Assembly: GCA_022843345.1 (NCBI GenBank)
Contig: JALHNW010000031.1
Span: 1 to 11,088 of the forward strand
Origin: Rubritepida sp.
GTDB taxonomy: Bacteria; Pseudomonadota; Alphaproteobacteria; Acetobacterales; Acetobacteraceae
Reading direction: 5' to 3'
Length of the DNA: 11,088 nucleotides
The notes beneath the pieces are model-generated. The model was not told the origin of the DNA. It ran no database searches and saw only the letters and a program-made list of their open reading frames with translations. Shown here piece by piece: positions 1 to 6,627 of this stretch (position 1 is the stretch's first letter; every line of letters begins with the position of its first letter). Position numbers and translations under genes: made by a program.

Positions 1-70
1 CGGCTTCCTGCGTGCCGAGGTGGCGCGCTGGGCCGAGCTGGTGCGCGCCACCGGGGCCACCGCCGAATGA
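1..70 (+). CDS. Bug-family tripartite tricarboxylate transporter receptor, C-terminal end (partial)
   Basis: Only the last 22 codons are inside the window, read from position 2 and ending with TGA at 68-70. The peptide ends FLRAEVARWAELVRATGATA-E. This matches the usual C-terminus of Bug/TctC periplasmic solute-binding proteins, where a final helix of the form F-x-R-x-E-x-x-[KR]-W-x-x-[VL]-V-[KR]-A closes the fold. Proteins of this family bind carboxylates or other small organic acids in the periplasm. The stop overlaps the next gene's start as ATGA at 67-70, so the two are probably co-transcribed and translationally coupled. The family call rests on a short tail, so a different protein is possible, but a coding region ending here is well supported. 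Confidence 0.62.
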   Translation, partial: GFLRAEVARWAELVRATGATAE

Positions 71-1002
71 GGACGCGCGTGACCGAGATGCTGGGCATCG
101 CGCTGCCCATCGTGCAGGGCGGCCTGGCGCGGGTGGCCGGCGCGGAGCTGTGCGCGGCGGTGAGCGAGGCGGGCGGGCTGGGCCAGGTGAGCACCGTGGG
201 GCTGGACGGGCCGGAGGGGCTGCGAGCCGCGATCCGCCGCACGCGGGCCATGACCGCGAAGCCCTTCGGCGTGAACTTCCCGCTCGGCCGCTTCGACATC
301 ACGCCCATGCTGGAGGTGGCGCTGGAGGAGGGCGTGGCGGTGATCGCGCTGACCGCCGGCAACCCCGCGCCGTGGATCCGGCGGATCGACGGCGCGGCCA
401 AGGTGCTGGTGCTGATCGCCGGGCCCGAGCTGGCGCGCAAGGCCGAGGGCGCGGGCGCCGACATGGTCGCCACCGTGGGCTTCGAGGGCGGCGGCCACAT
501 CGGCCGCGGCGACGAGACGACGATGGTGATGGTGCCGCGCGTGGTGCGCGCCGTGTCCATCCCCGTGCTGGCCAGCGGCGGCATCGCCGACGGGCGCGGG
601 CTGGTGGCCGCGCTCGCCCTGGGCGCGGAGGGGGTGGAGATGGGCACCCGCTTCGTGGCGACGCGCGAGGCCGCCGCGCACCCCGCCTACAAGCAGGCCC
701 TGCTGGACGCGCAGCCCGAGGGCACCATGCTGATCAAGCGCAGCATCGGCCAGCCGGGGCGGGTGCTGCGGTCGGCCCATGCCGAGGCCATCGTGGCAGC
801 GGAGGCGACGGGCGCCGACCTGCTGCCGCTGATCGCGGGCGATGCCAATGCGCGCGGCGTGGTGGAGGGCGACCTGGACGGCTCCTACCTCTGGGCCGGG
901 CAATGCGTCGGCCTGATCGAGGACCTGCCCTCGGCCGGCGAGGTGGTGCGGCGGATGGGGGAGGAGGCGCGCTCAGCGCTCGCGCGGCTGGCCGGCCTGT
1001 AA
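67..1002 (+). CDS. Nitronate monooxygenase (2-nitropropane dioxygenase family)
   Basis: This 311-residue flavoprotein has the single-domain TIM-barrel fold of nitronate monooxygenases. Family members use FMN and O2 to oxidise alkyl nitronates such as propionate 3-nitronate to carbonyl compounds and nitrite. Visible motifs are PIVQGG at residues 14-19 (FMN-binding start of the barrel), EGGGH at 140-144 with the likely catalytic His144, ASGGIADG at 169-176, and GVEMGTRF at 189-196 in the phosphate-binding region. The length is normal for the bacterial family. The start at 67 overlaps the upstream stop (ATGA). An internal ATG at 88 (MLGIALPIVQGG) is an alternative start and would also keep the whole barrel. 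There is no clear Shine-Dalgarno sequence before 67, which fits coupling to the upstream gene. The 3' end overlaps the convergent xerD by 30 bases. The physiological substrate cannot be read from the sequence, and enoyl-reductase FabK-like relatives share the fold. Confidence 0.9.
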   Translation: MRTRVTEMLGIALPIVQGGLARVAGAELCAAVSEAGGLGQVSTVGLDGPEGLRAAIRRTRAMTAKPFGVNFPLGRFDITPMLEVALEEGVAVIALTAGNPAPWIRRIDGAAKVLVLIAGPELARKAEGAGADMVATVGFEGGGHIGRGDETTMVMVPRVVRAVSIPVLASGGIADGRGLVAALALGAEGVEMGTRFVATREAAAHPAYKQALLDAQPEGTMLIKRSIGQPGRVLRSAHAEAIVAAEATGADLLPLIAGDANARGVVEGDLDGSYLWAGQCVGLIEDLPSAGEVVRRMGEEARSALARLAGL

Positions 1003-1887
1003 GCGCGCCAGCGGATGGTGCTCCTCCACCACCGCGCGCAGGCGGTCCTCCATGACCTGGGTGTAGACCTGCGTCGTGGCGATGTCGGCGTGGCCCAGCA
1101 GGGTCTGGAGCGCGCGCAGGTCGGCGCCGCGGCTGAGCAGGTGGGTGGCGAAGGAATGGCGCAGCACGTGCGGCGACACCCGCGCCGGGTCCAGCCCGCC
1201 GGCCTTCGCCGCCTCCTTCAGCAGCAGCCCCACCCCCTGGCGCGTGAGGTGCCCGGCCGCCCCGCGCGAGGGCAGCAGCCAGCGCAGCGCCTGGGGCCGC
1301 CCCTTGCCGCGCTTCGCCAGCCCCTCGCGCGCCATGGCGGCGGATTCGCGGGCGCGCTTCGAGACGGGGATCAGCCGCTCCTTCGCGCCCTTGCCGCGCA
1401 CGGCGATCATCGGGTCGTCGCCACGCAGCGCGCCGGCCGGCAGGGTGACCAGTTCGGAGACGCGCAGGCCGGAGGCGTAGAGCAGCTCGATCACCGCCAT
1501 CGCCACCGGCGCCTGGCGGTCCGGCAGGGAGGCGGCGCCGATGGTGAGCTGGTCCATCTCCGCCTCGCTCAGCGGCTTCGGCAGGGGGGCGGGGGATTTC
1601 GGGCTGTCGAGCAGGGAGGTCGGGTCGTCGGGGCGCAGGCGCTCGCGGGCCAGGAACTGGTGGAACTGGCGCAGGGCGGAAACCTTGCGCGCCTGGGTGC
1701 GCGGCGCGAAGCCCTGCGCGGCGAGGCCGGCGACGTGGGCGCGCAGGGCGGCGGCATCGGCGCGCACGGGGTCGGTGGTGCGCAGGTACTCCTCAAGATC
1801 GGTGCGGTAGGCCAGCAGGGTGTTGCGGGCCGCACCCCGCTCGGCCGCCATCATCTCCAGGAAGGCTTCCAGAAGGTGGAGGGACAG
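973..1887 (-). CDS. xerD: Tyrosine site-specific recombinase XerD
   Basis: XerD acts with XerC at the chromosomal dif site to resolve chromosome dimers. The first ATG (1854) gives 293 residues starting MMAAERGAARNTLLAYR. In XerD proteins this stretch is normally preceded by a helix like HLLEAFLE, and exactly those residues are encoded just upstream in frame. A CTG at 1885-1887 with GAGG 8 bases upstream (1896-1899) gives a 304-residue protein starting MSLHLLEAFLEMMAAERG, which I prefer. In that numbering the full catalytic set is present: Arg142 (GLRVSEL), Lys166 (GKG), His240 and Arg243 (HVLRHSFATHLL), His266 (LLGH) and nucleophile Tyr275. The N-terminal SAM-like DNA-binding domain precedes residue 110. 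Divergence from aroK with a small ORF between is consistent with a housekeeping XerD rather than a phage integrase. XerC is the main alternative; the call rests on overall resemblance. Confidence 0.88.
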   Translation of the reverse strand: MSLHLLEAFLEMMAAERGAARNTLLAYRTDLEEYLRTTDPVRADAAALRAHVAGLAAQGFAPRTQARKVSALRQFHQFLARERLRPDDPTSLLDSPKSPAPLPKPLSEAEMDQLTIGAASLPDRQAPVAMAVIELLYASGLRVSELVTLPAGALRGDDPMIAVRGKGAKERLIPVSKRARESAAMAREGLAKRGKGRPQALRWLLPSRGAAGHLTRQGVGLLLKEAAKAGGLDPARVSPHVLRHSFATHLLSRGADLRALQTLLGHADIATTQVYTQVMEDRLRAVVEEHHPLARLQAGQPRER

Positions 1888-1892
1888 GTGGC

Positions 1893-2039
1893 CTACCTCA
1901 CCTGGAAGCGGTCATTGGGCAGCACGCGCTCGACCGGCGCCTGCGTCACCGAGGGCGGGAAGGCGCCGAGCGCCAGCAGGCCGACCGCGAGCGCGCCCAG
2001 CAGCAGGAGGACGATCAACAGGATGGGGCGGCGGAACAT
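1893..2039 (-). CDS. Small single-pass membrane or secreted protein of unknown function (48 aa)
   Basis: An ATG at 2037-2039 opens a 48-codon frame ending with TAG at 1893-1895. The product begins MFRRPILLIV, followed by a continuous Leu/Val/Ala-rich segment (residues 5-27) behind two arginines, then a short Pro-rich tail containing VERVLPNDRF near the end. This is the layout of a single N-terminal membrane anchor or an uncleaved signal, with a short periplasmic tail. The stop lies 5 bases before the proposed CTG start of xerD, and the last codons (CAG GTG AGG) contain the Shine-Dalgarno sequence for xerD. The two are therefore probably translated in sequence. I see no strong Shine-Dalgarno before the ATG; the nearest purine run is about 14 bases away. 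It was too short for an ordinary ORF scan. The function is unknown; the hydrophobic helix and the tight junction argue that it is real. Confidence 0.6.
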   Translation of the reverse strand: MFRRPILLIVLLLLGALAVGLLALGAFPPSVTQAPVERVLPNDRFQVR

Positions 2040-2130
2040 CGGGAGCGGGGCATCCCCTCACAGGCGGGCGTGGGGTGTGCTACCGAAGCCCATCGTGTCG
2101 CGCAACCTCGCCCCCTCCGATGCCCCCCCG

Positions 2131-3774
2131 ATGCCCTCGCCGGGCAGGTCGATCGTGCTCGTCGGCATGCCGGGCGCCGGCAAGTCCTCCATCGGGCGGC
2201 GGCTGGCCGCGCGCTGGGGCATGCCCTTCAAGGACGCCGACACCGAGATCGAGCAGGCCGCCGGCATCCCGATCCACGAGATCTTCTCCCGCTACGGCGA
2301 GGCGCATTTCCGCGAGGGCGAGCGCCGCGTCATCGCCCGCCTGGTGTCGGGGCGCGAGCCGATCGTGCTGGCCACCGGGGGCGGCGCCTATGTGGACGCC
2401 CGCACGCGCGCGGCGCTGCGCCAGTCGGGCGCCTTGTCGGTGTGGCTGAAATGCCCCGCCCGCGTGCTGCTGCGGCGGGTGACCAACCGCGACACCCGCC
2501 CGCTGTTCCGCAACGCCGACCCGCGCGAGGTGCTGGACCGGCTGATGACCGCCCGCCACCCCCTCTACGCCGAGGCCGACGTGACCATCGCCTGCACCGA
2601 CGAGGGGCCCGACGTGACGACCCGCAAGGTGGCCGACGCCATCCTGGCCCACCGCGCGCCCGACGGCGTGCGGGTGGAACTCGCCCGCGGGGCCTACGAC
2701 ATCCTGATCGGCGAGGGGCTGCTGCGGCGCGCGGGGGCCGAGATCGCCCAGCGGCTGGAAGGGCGGCGCTGCGTCGTCGTCACCGACCGCAACGTGGCGG
2801 CGCACCACCTGCCGGCGCTGCGCGAGGGGCTGGGGACGACGGGCATCGCCATCGCCGCCGAGATCCTGCTGCCGCCCGGCGAGGGGGCCAAGAGCCTGGC
2901 CGAATACGCCCGCGTGGTGGAGGCGATCCTGGACGCCAGGCCCGACCGGCGGACCATCGTGGTGGCGTTGGGCGGCGGCGTGGTGGGGGACCTGGCCGGC
3001 TTTGCGGCGGCGAGCGTGCTGCGCGGCCTGCCCTTCGTGCAGGTGCCCACCACGCTGCTGGCGCAGGTGGACAGCAGCGTGGGCGGCAAGACGGGCGTGA
3101 ACACGCGCCACGGCAAGAACCTCCTCGGCGCCTTCCACCAGCCCAGGCTGGTGCTGGCCGACACGGCGGCGCTGCGAACCCTGCCGCGGCGCGAATTGCA
3201 GGCCGGCTGGGGCGAGGTGGCCAAGCACGGGCTGCTGCAAGGCCAGATGTGGGACTGGTGCGAGGAGCACGGCCCCGCGGCGCTGGCCGGCGACGCCGAG
3301 GCGCTGGCGGTGGCGGTGCGCGAATCCTGCCGGCTGAAGGCCGCCGTGGTGGCCGATGACGAGTTCGAGACCAAGGCCGATGGCGGCCGCGCCCTGCTGA
3401 ACCTGGGCCACACCTTCGGCCACGCGCTGGAAGCCGAATGCGGCTATGGCGACACGCTGCTGCATGGCGAGGCGGTGGCGATCGGCCTCGGCCTGGCCAC
3501 CGAGCTGTCGGCCCGGCTGGGCCTGTGCAGCCAGGAGCTGCCAGGCCGCGTGCGCGAGCATTTCCGCGAGCTGGGCATGCGCGTGCGCATGGCCGAGCTG
3601 CCGCGCCGCTTCGCGCTGGACGCGCTGCTGGGCCGCATGGCGGGCGACAAGAAGGCCCGCGACGGAAGGCTGCGCTTCGTGCTGCTGCGCGGGGCCGGGC
3701 ACTGCTTCACCGCCGATGACGTGCCCGACGACGCGGTGCGCCGGCTGCTGATGGACGAGGGAGCGACCGCATGA
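2131..3774 (+). CDS. aroKB: Bifunctional shikimate kinase / 3-dehydroquinate synthase (AroK-AroB fusion)
   Basis: One uninterrupted frame encodes both enzymes, catalysing steps 2 (AroB) and 5 (AroK) of the shikimate pathway to chorismate. Using ATG 2131 (547 aa), the kinase covers residues 7-172: Walker A GMPGAGKS at 12-19, DADTEIE at 35-41 for shikimate binding, Arg61, GGG at 83-85, and the lid RDTRPLF at 120-126. A linker of about ten residues leads to dehydroquinate synthase (180-540), with NAD-binding GGGVVGDLAG at 281-290 and PTTLLAQVDSSVGGKTGVN at 306-324. Its metal ligands are Glu362, His427 and His445, with active-site His431. Both halves look complete. GTG 2095 is an alternative start adding 12 residues. 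No Shine-Dalgarno is obvious at either, so the exact start is uncertain. The frame stays open upstream to 1015, but that is antisense to xerD. AroKB fusions are known in some Rhodospirillales. The stop overlaps the next start (ATGA 3771-3774). Confidence 0.93.
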   Translation: MPSPGRSIVLVGMPGAGKSSIGRRLAARWGMPFKDADTEIEQAAGIPIHEIFSRYGEAHFREGERRVIARLVSGREPIVLATGGGAYVDARTRAALRQSGALSVWLKCPARVLLRRVTNRDTRPLFRNADPREVLDRLMTARHPLYAEADVTIACTDEGPDVTTRKVADAILAHRAPDGVRVELARGAYDILIGEGLLRRAGAEIAQRLEGRRCVVVTDRNVAAHHLPALREGLGTTGIAIAAEILLPPGEGAKSLAEYARVVEAILDARPDRRTIVVALGGGVVGDLAGFAAASVLRGLPFVQVPTTLLAQVDSSVGGKTGVNTRHGKNLLGAFHQPRLVLADTAALRTLPRRELQAGWGEVAKHGLLQGQMWDWCEEHGPAALAGDAEALAVAVRESCRLKAAVVADDEFETKADGGRALLNLGHTFGHALEAECGYGDTLLHGEAVAIGLGLATELSARLGLCSQELPGRVREHFRELGMRVRMAELPRRFALDALLGRMAGDKKARDGRLRFVLLRGAGHCFTADDVPDDAVRRLLMDEGATA

Positions 3775-4784
3775 GCGAGAACACGCAGGTGCTGCTGCGC
3801 CGCCGCCCGGTGGGCGAGCCGGTGGAGGCGGATTTCGAGGTGGTGCACACGCCCATCCCCACCCCCGGCCCCGGCGAGGTGCTGGTGCGCGCGCACTACC
3901 TCTCGCTGGACCCCTACATGCGCGGGCGGATGAGCGACGCCAAGAGCTACGCGAAATCCGTGGAGCTGGGCGAGGGGATGGAGGGCGCCACGGTGGGCGA
4001 GGTGGTGGCCTCCCACGACCCGCGCTTCGCGCCCGGTGACCTGGTGGCGGGCGGCAAGGGGTGGCAGCGCTTCTGCGCCATGCCGGGCGATGCGCTGCGC
4101 AAGGTGGACACGTCCATCGCGCCGCTTTCGGCCTACACCGGCCTGCTGGGGATGCCGGGGCTGACCGCCTGGGTGGGGTTGCAGGACATCGGCCAGCCCA
4201 AGCCGGGCGAGACGGTGATGGTGAGTGCCGCGACCGGCGCCGTGGGCCAGGTGGTGGGCCAGATCGCCAAGGCGCGCGGCGCCCGCGTGGTGGGCATCGC
4301 CGGCGGGCAGGCCAAGTGCGACTTCGCCGTGAAGGAGCTGGGCTTCGACGCCTGCCTGGACCATCGCGGCGACCTGGGCGCCCAGCTGGACGCCGCCTGC
4401 CCGGATGGGGTGGACGTGTACTGGGAGAATGTGGGCGGCGCGGTGCAGGCCGCCGTCTTTCCGCGCTTCCGCGACTTCGGGCGCATGGTGATGTGCGGGA
4501 TGATCGCGCAGTACAACACCGCGCCGGGCGCCGACACCTCGGGCGCGGCGGCCGGGCCGAACCTGGGCGCGGTGGTCCGCAAGCGGCTGAGGATCCAGGG
4601 CTTCATCGTCTTCGACAGCGGCTGGCAGCGCTACGCGCAGTTCCTGGCCGAGATGGACGGCCTGATCCGCGCCGGGCGGATGCGCTGGAAGGAAGACGTG
4701 GTGGACGGGCTGGAGAACGCGCCGCGCGCCTTCATCGGCATGCTGCGCGGGGAGAATTTCGGCAAGCTGGTGGTGAAGGTCTAA
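3771..4784 (+). CDS. NADP-dependent medium-chain oxidoreductase, CurA / prostaglandin-reductase type
   Basis: This 337-residue cytosolic enzyme belongs to the zinc-free branch of the medium-chain dehydrogenase/reductase superfamily. That branch includes curcumin reductase CurA, YfmJ and leukotriene B4 dehydrogenase, which reduce the C=C bond of alpha,beta-unsaturated ketones and aldehydes with NADPH. Marks of the family are [11 protein letters not shown] at residues 44-54, [11 protein letters not shown] at 127-137, the Rossmann loop [12 protein letters not shown] at 153-164, and ENVGG at 219-223. No zinc-ligand pattern is visible. Length is typical. The start overlaps the aroKB stop by four bases, and AGGGAG at 3758-3763 sits 8 bases upstream, so it is probably co-transcribed with aroKB although it has no known shikimate role. 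The TAA stop overlaps the stop of convergent cysE. The natural substrate cannot be inferred; detoxification of reactive carbonyls is the usual guess for the family. Confidence 0.88.
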   Translation: MSENTQVLLRRRPVGEPVEADFEVVHTPIPTPGPGEVLVRAHYLSLDPYMRGRMSDAKSYAKSVELGEGMEGATVGEVVASHDPRFAPGDLVAGGKGWQRFCAMPGDALRKVDTSIAPLSAYTGLLGMPGLTAWVGLQDIGQPKPGETVMVSAATGAVGQVVGQIAKARGARVVGIAGGQAKCDFAVKELGFDACLDHRGDLGAQLDAACPDGVDVYWENVGGAVQAAVFPRFRDFGRMVMCGMIAQYNTAPGADTSGAAAGPNLGAVVRKRLRIQGFIVFDSGWQRYAQFLAEMDGLIRAGRMRWKEDVVDGLENAPRAFIGMLRGENFGKLVVKV

Positions 4785-5434
4785 CCCGCCCGCCGCAGCG
4801 CCAGCTCCGCCCGCAGCCGGCGGATTTCCGTCTCCATCGCGTCCAGCCGCTCCCCCACCGGGTCCGGCTTGGAGGCGGCAATGCCGTAGCCCACGGTGCG
4901 CTCGTCCTCGCACTGGCCGGGCGGGCAGCGGGCGGGGGTGCCGACGACGGTGACGCCGTCGGGCACGGAATCCACCGCCACGGAATGCGCGCCCACCCGC
5001 GCCCCGCGGCCGATGGTGATGGGCCCCAGCACGGCCGCGCCCGCGCCGATGATGGCGCCGTCCAGCACCGTCGGGTGCCGCTTGCCGGGCTTGAGCGACA
5101 GCCCGCCGAGCGTGACGTTGTGGTAGATCAGCACGTCGTCGCCGATCTCGGCCGTCTCGCCGATCACCACGCCCATGCCGTGGTCGATGAACAGCCGCCG
5201 GCCGATCTTCGCGCCGGGGTGGATCTCGATGCCCGTCAGCATGCGGCCGAGGTGGGAGAAGAAGCGTCCCAGGCCGCGGAAGCCCCAGTGCCACAGCCGG
5301 TGCGCCAGCCGGTGCCACAGCACGGCGTGCAGCCCGGGATAGGAGAAGACGACCTCGCCCCAGGAAGGCCGCGCGGGGTCCCGCGCGCGGATCGAGCGGC
5401 CGAGTTCGATGAGTTCCCGCATCATGCCGCCCAT
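4781..5434 (-). CDS. cysE: Serine O-acetyltransferase (EpsC-type CysE)
   Basis: The protein transfers an acetyl group from acetyl-CoA to L-serine, giving the O-acetylserine used by cysteine synthase. Residues 70-168 form a left-handed beta-helix of hexapeptide repeats ([39 protein letters not shown]). Catalytic His85 lies in DHGMG, and a second conserved His120 in GKRHP. The acidic partner is Glu70 (GIEIHP) rather than the Asp of E. coli CysE; Glu is normal in the shorter EpsC/Bacillus type, which the 217-residue length also fits. The C-terminus (192-214) is a charged heptad-like segment and lacks the terminal Ile that binds CysK in enteric enzymes. Met codons at 5434, 5425 and 5422 are all possible starts. 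GAAGG at 5437-5441 suits 5425 better, being 11 bases upstream of it but almost touching 5434. The ribosome site lies in a hairpin (see 5426-5452). It follows cysK on the same strand. Confidence 0.92.
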   Translation of the reverse strand: MGGMMRELIELGRSIRARDPARPSWGEVVFSYPGLHAVLWHRLAHRLWHWGFRGLGRFFSHLGRMLTGIEIHPGAKIGRRLFIDHGMGVVIGETAEIGDDVLIYHNVTLGGLSLKPGKRHPTVLDGAIIGAGAAVLGPITIGRGARVGAHSVAVDSVPDGVTVVGTPARCPPGQCEDERTVGYGIAASKPDPVGERLDAMETEIRRLRAELALRRAG

Positions 5435-5452
5435 GCCTTCGGCATGGCCGGC
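5426..5452 (-). promoter_or_regulatory. Hairpin over the cysE ribosome binding site
   Basis: On the cysE mRNA, CCATGCC-GAA-GGCATGG (5447 to 5431) forms a perfect 7-base-pair stem with a GAA triloop. After one G/G mismatch it is extended by GCCG/CGGC (5452-5449 with 5429-5426). The only Shine-Dalgarno candidate (GAAGG) lies in the loop and stem. The AUG at 5434 is inside the stem, and the AUG at 5425 follows the stem directly. Such a structure would limit ribosome access. The pairing is seen in the sequence; a regulatory role is inference, and a GC-rich genome produces many chance stems. Confidence 0.45.
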
Positions 5453-5490
5453 GCCTTTGCCTGGCGCGCGGCCGCCCCGCCAACCCCGCG

Positions 5491-5551
5491 CGCGGCACGA
5501 TGCCGCGATGCAGGTCGTCCCGAATGGGGCAGGGAAGGGAGGCGCGGCATC
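5491..5551 (-). repeat. Overlapping inverted repeats between cysK and cysE
   Basis: The 115-base cysK-cysE spacer contains CGCGGCA-CGA-TGCCGCG (5491-5507), a 7-base-pair hairpin with a 3-base loop. Its right half is also part of GATGCCGCG (5499-5507), which pairs with CGCGGCATC (5543-5551, overlapping the cysK stop) across 35 bases. The two pairings share bases and exclude each other. No T-run follows, so this is not a classical terminator. It could shape read-through or mRNA processing between the two genes, or be a chance result of GC-rich sequence. Apart from this and the cysE leader hairpin, the spacer holds nothing I recognise. Confidence 0.4.
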
Positions 5552-6536
5552 ATGCCAGCCATGGTGGCACGGGCAGGCCCTTGCCGCGCAGGAATTCCGG
5601 GTTGAACAGCTTGGACTGGTAGCGCGCGCCGCCGTCGCACAGCACGGTGGCGATGCGGTGGCCCGGCCCCATCGCGCGGGCCAGCTTCACCGCGGCCGCC
5701 ACGTTGATGCCGGCGCTGCCGCCGATGCACAGCCCCTCGTGCAGGGTGAGGTCGAAGACCTGCTCCAGCGCCTCGGCATCCGTCACCTGGATGGCGTCGT
5801 CTATGGGCGCGCCGTCGAGATTGGCGGGCACGCGGGACTGGCCGATGCCCTCGGCGATGGAGGTGCCATCGCTCATGACGGGCTCGCCGGTCTTGCGCCA
5901 GGAATACAGCGCGCTGCCCAGGGGGTCGGCCAGGACGATGCGCGTGGCGGCGTCGTGCGCCTTCAGCGCCATGGCGACGCCGGCCAGCGTGCCGCCGGTG
6001 CCGCAGGCGCAGGTGAAGGCGTCCAGCCGCCCGCCGGCCTGCGCGATGATCTCGGGGCCGGTGGTGGCGCGGTGGCCCTCGCGGTTGTCGAGGTTGTCGA
6101 ACTGGTTGGCCCAGAACCAGCCCTGCTCCTCGGCCAGGCGGCGGGAGACGTGGACGTAGTTGCCCGGGTCCCTGAACGGCTTGGCCGGCACCAGGCGCAG
6201 GTCGGCGCCGATCATGCGCAGGAAGTCTATCTTCTCCTGGCTCTGCGTTTCGGGCATCACGATGACGCAGCGGTAGCCGCGCGCGTTGCCGACGAGGGTG
6301 AGGCCGATGCCGGTGTTGCCCGCCGTGCCCTCCACGATGGTGCCGCCGGGCCGGAGAGTGCCGCGCGCCTCCGCGGCCTCGATGATGGCCAGCGCCGCGC
6401 GGTCCTTCACGCTGCCGCCGGGGTTCATGAACTCGGCCTTGCCCAGGATGTCGCAGCCGGTGGCGGCGGAGGCGCGCTCCAGCCGGATGAGGGGGGTGTT
6501 GCCGATGGCGCCGAGGAGGCCGGGGACGGGGGTCAT
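5550..6536 (-). CDS. cysK: PLP-dependent cysteine synthase (O-acetylserine sulfhydrylase family)
   Basis: The enzyme replaces the acetyl group of O-acetylserine with sulfide to give L-cysteine, using the product of neighbouring cysE. With ATG at 6536 (328 aa, [16 protein letters not shown]) it has the fold-type II PLP motifs: [10 protein letters not shown] with Schiff-base Lys44, TAGNTG at 71-76 in place of the common TSGNTG, phosphate-binding GTGGT at 179-183, GGSAG at 272-276, and [10 protein letters not shown] near the end. The variant [11 protein letters not shown] and the insert [20 protein letters not shown] (120-139) place it in an alphaproteobacterial subtype slightly longer than E. 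coli CysK. Cystathionine beta-synthase activity cannot be excluded. An in-frame GTG at 6626 would add 30 residues, but that extension shows no conserved sequence and runs into the divergent promoter region. There is no Shine-Dalgarno; a -10-like TAGATT ends 7 bases before the ATG, so the mRNA may be leaderless. Confidence 0.9.
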   Translation of the reverse strand: MTPVPGLLGAIGNTPLIRLERASAATGCDILGKAEFMNPGGSVKDRAALAIIEAAEARGTLRPGGTIVEGTAGNTGIGLTLVGNARGYRCVIVMPETQSQEKIDFLRMIGADLRLVPAKPFRDPGNYVHVSRRLAEEQGWFWANQFDNLDNREGHRATTGPEIIAQAGGRLDAFTCACGTGGTLAGVAMALKAHDAATRIVLADPLGSALYSWRKTGEPVMSDGTSIAEGIGQSRVPANLDGAPIDDAIQVTDAEALEQVFDLTLHEGLCIGGSAGINVAAAVKLARAMGPGHRIATVLCDGGARYQSKLFNPEFLRGKGLPVPPWLA

Positions 6537-6543
6537 GGGCAGC

Positions 6544-6549
6544 AATCTA
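6544..6549 (-). promoter_or_regulatory. Possible -10 element of cysK (leaderless start)
   Basis: Reading towards cysK, TAGATT lies 7 bases before the ATG at 6536, so transcription would begin at or next to the start codon. The lack of any Shine-Dalgarno sequence there fits this. A -35 match is poor (TTTCAC, 17 bases upstream). The call rests on spacing and one hexamer only. Confidence 0.28.
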
Positions 6550-6614
6550 TGGATGCGCGGCGGCGGGTGAAATCCCCGCCCTGCGAAAATCGCAACGCTG
6601 CGCGCAGCGAACGG

Positions 6615-6626
6615 GTGGATATCCAC
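6615..6626. promoter_or_regulatory. Perfect 12-base palindrome, possible operator
   Basis: GTGGATATCCAC reads the same on both strands. It lies just upstream of the -35 element of the Bug-receptor promoter and between two divergent transcription units. The position and symmetry suit a dimeric regulator binding upstream of RNA polymerase. No regulator gene lies next to it in the window, so the protein that would bind is unknown. Confidence 0.4.
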
Positions 6627-6627
6627 G

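Noticed and set aside
973..1887. Integrase of a mobile element rather than housekeeping XerD
   Set aside because: There is no direct repeat, tRNA or phage gene nearby. The protein is XerD-sized with the standard catalytic set, beside shikimate genes.
2047..2085. aroKB promoter (CTCACA and GCTACC-like hexamers) and the GGGG-CAT-CCCC palindrome
   Set aside because: The hexamer matches and spacing are poor, and the four-base palindrome arms are expected by chance at this GC content. The divergent gap must hold promoters, but I cannot place them.
1015..2130. N-terminal extension of the aroKB frame by about 370 codons
   Set aside because: The frame is open only because the opposite strand encodes xerD in GC-rich DNA. 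The translated extension is low-complexity and shows no domain; kinase homology begins near 2149.
2080..3702. 540-codon minus-strand frame
   Set aside because: Antisense to aroKB, with His/Gln/Ala/Gly-rich low-complexity translation typical of a GC-rich shadow frame. The plus strand carries two recognisable enzymes.
3444..5498. 684-codon minus-strand frame through the CurA-like and cysE genes
   Set aside because: It crosses real genes on both strands, and its translation has no motif. The cysE protein is in another frame of the same strand.
6537..6626. Longer cysK starting at GTG 6626
   Set aside because: The 30 added residues resemble nothing in the family, and the GTG lies inside the palindrome upstream of the divergent promoter.
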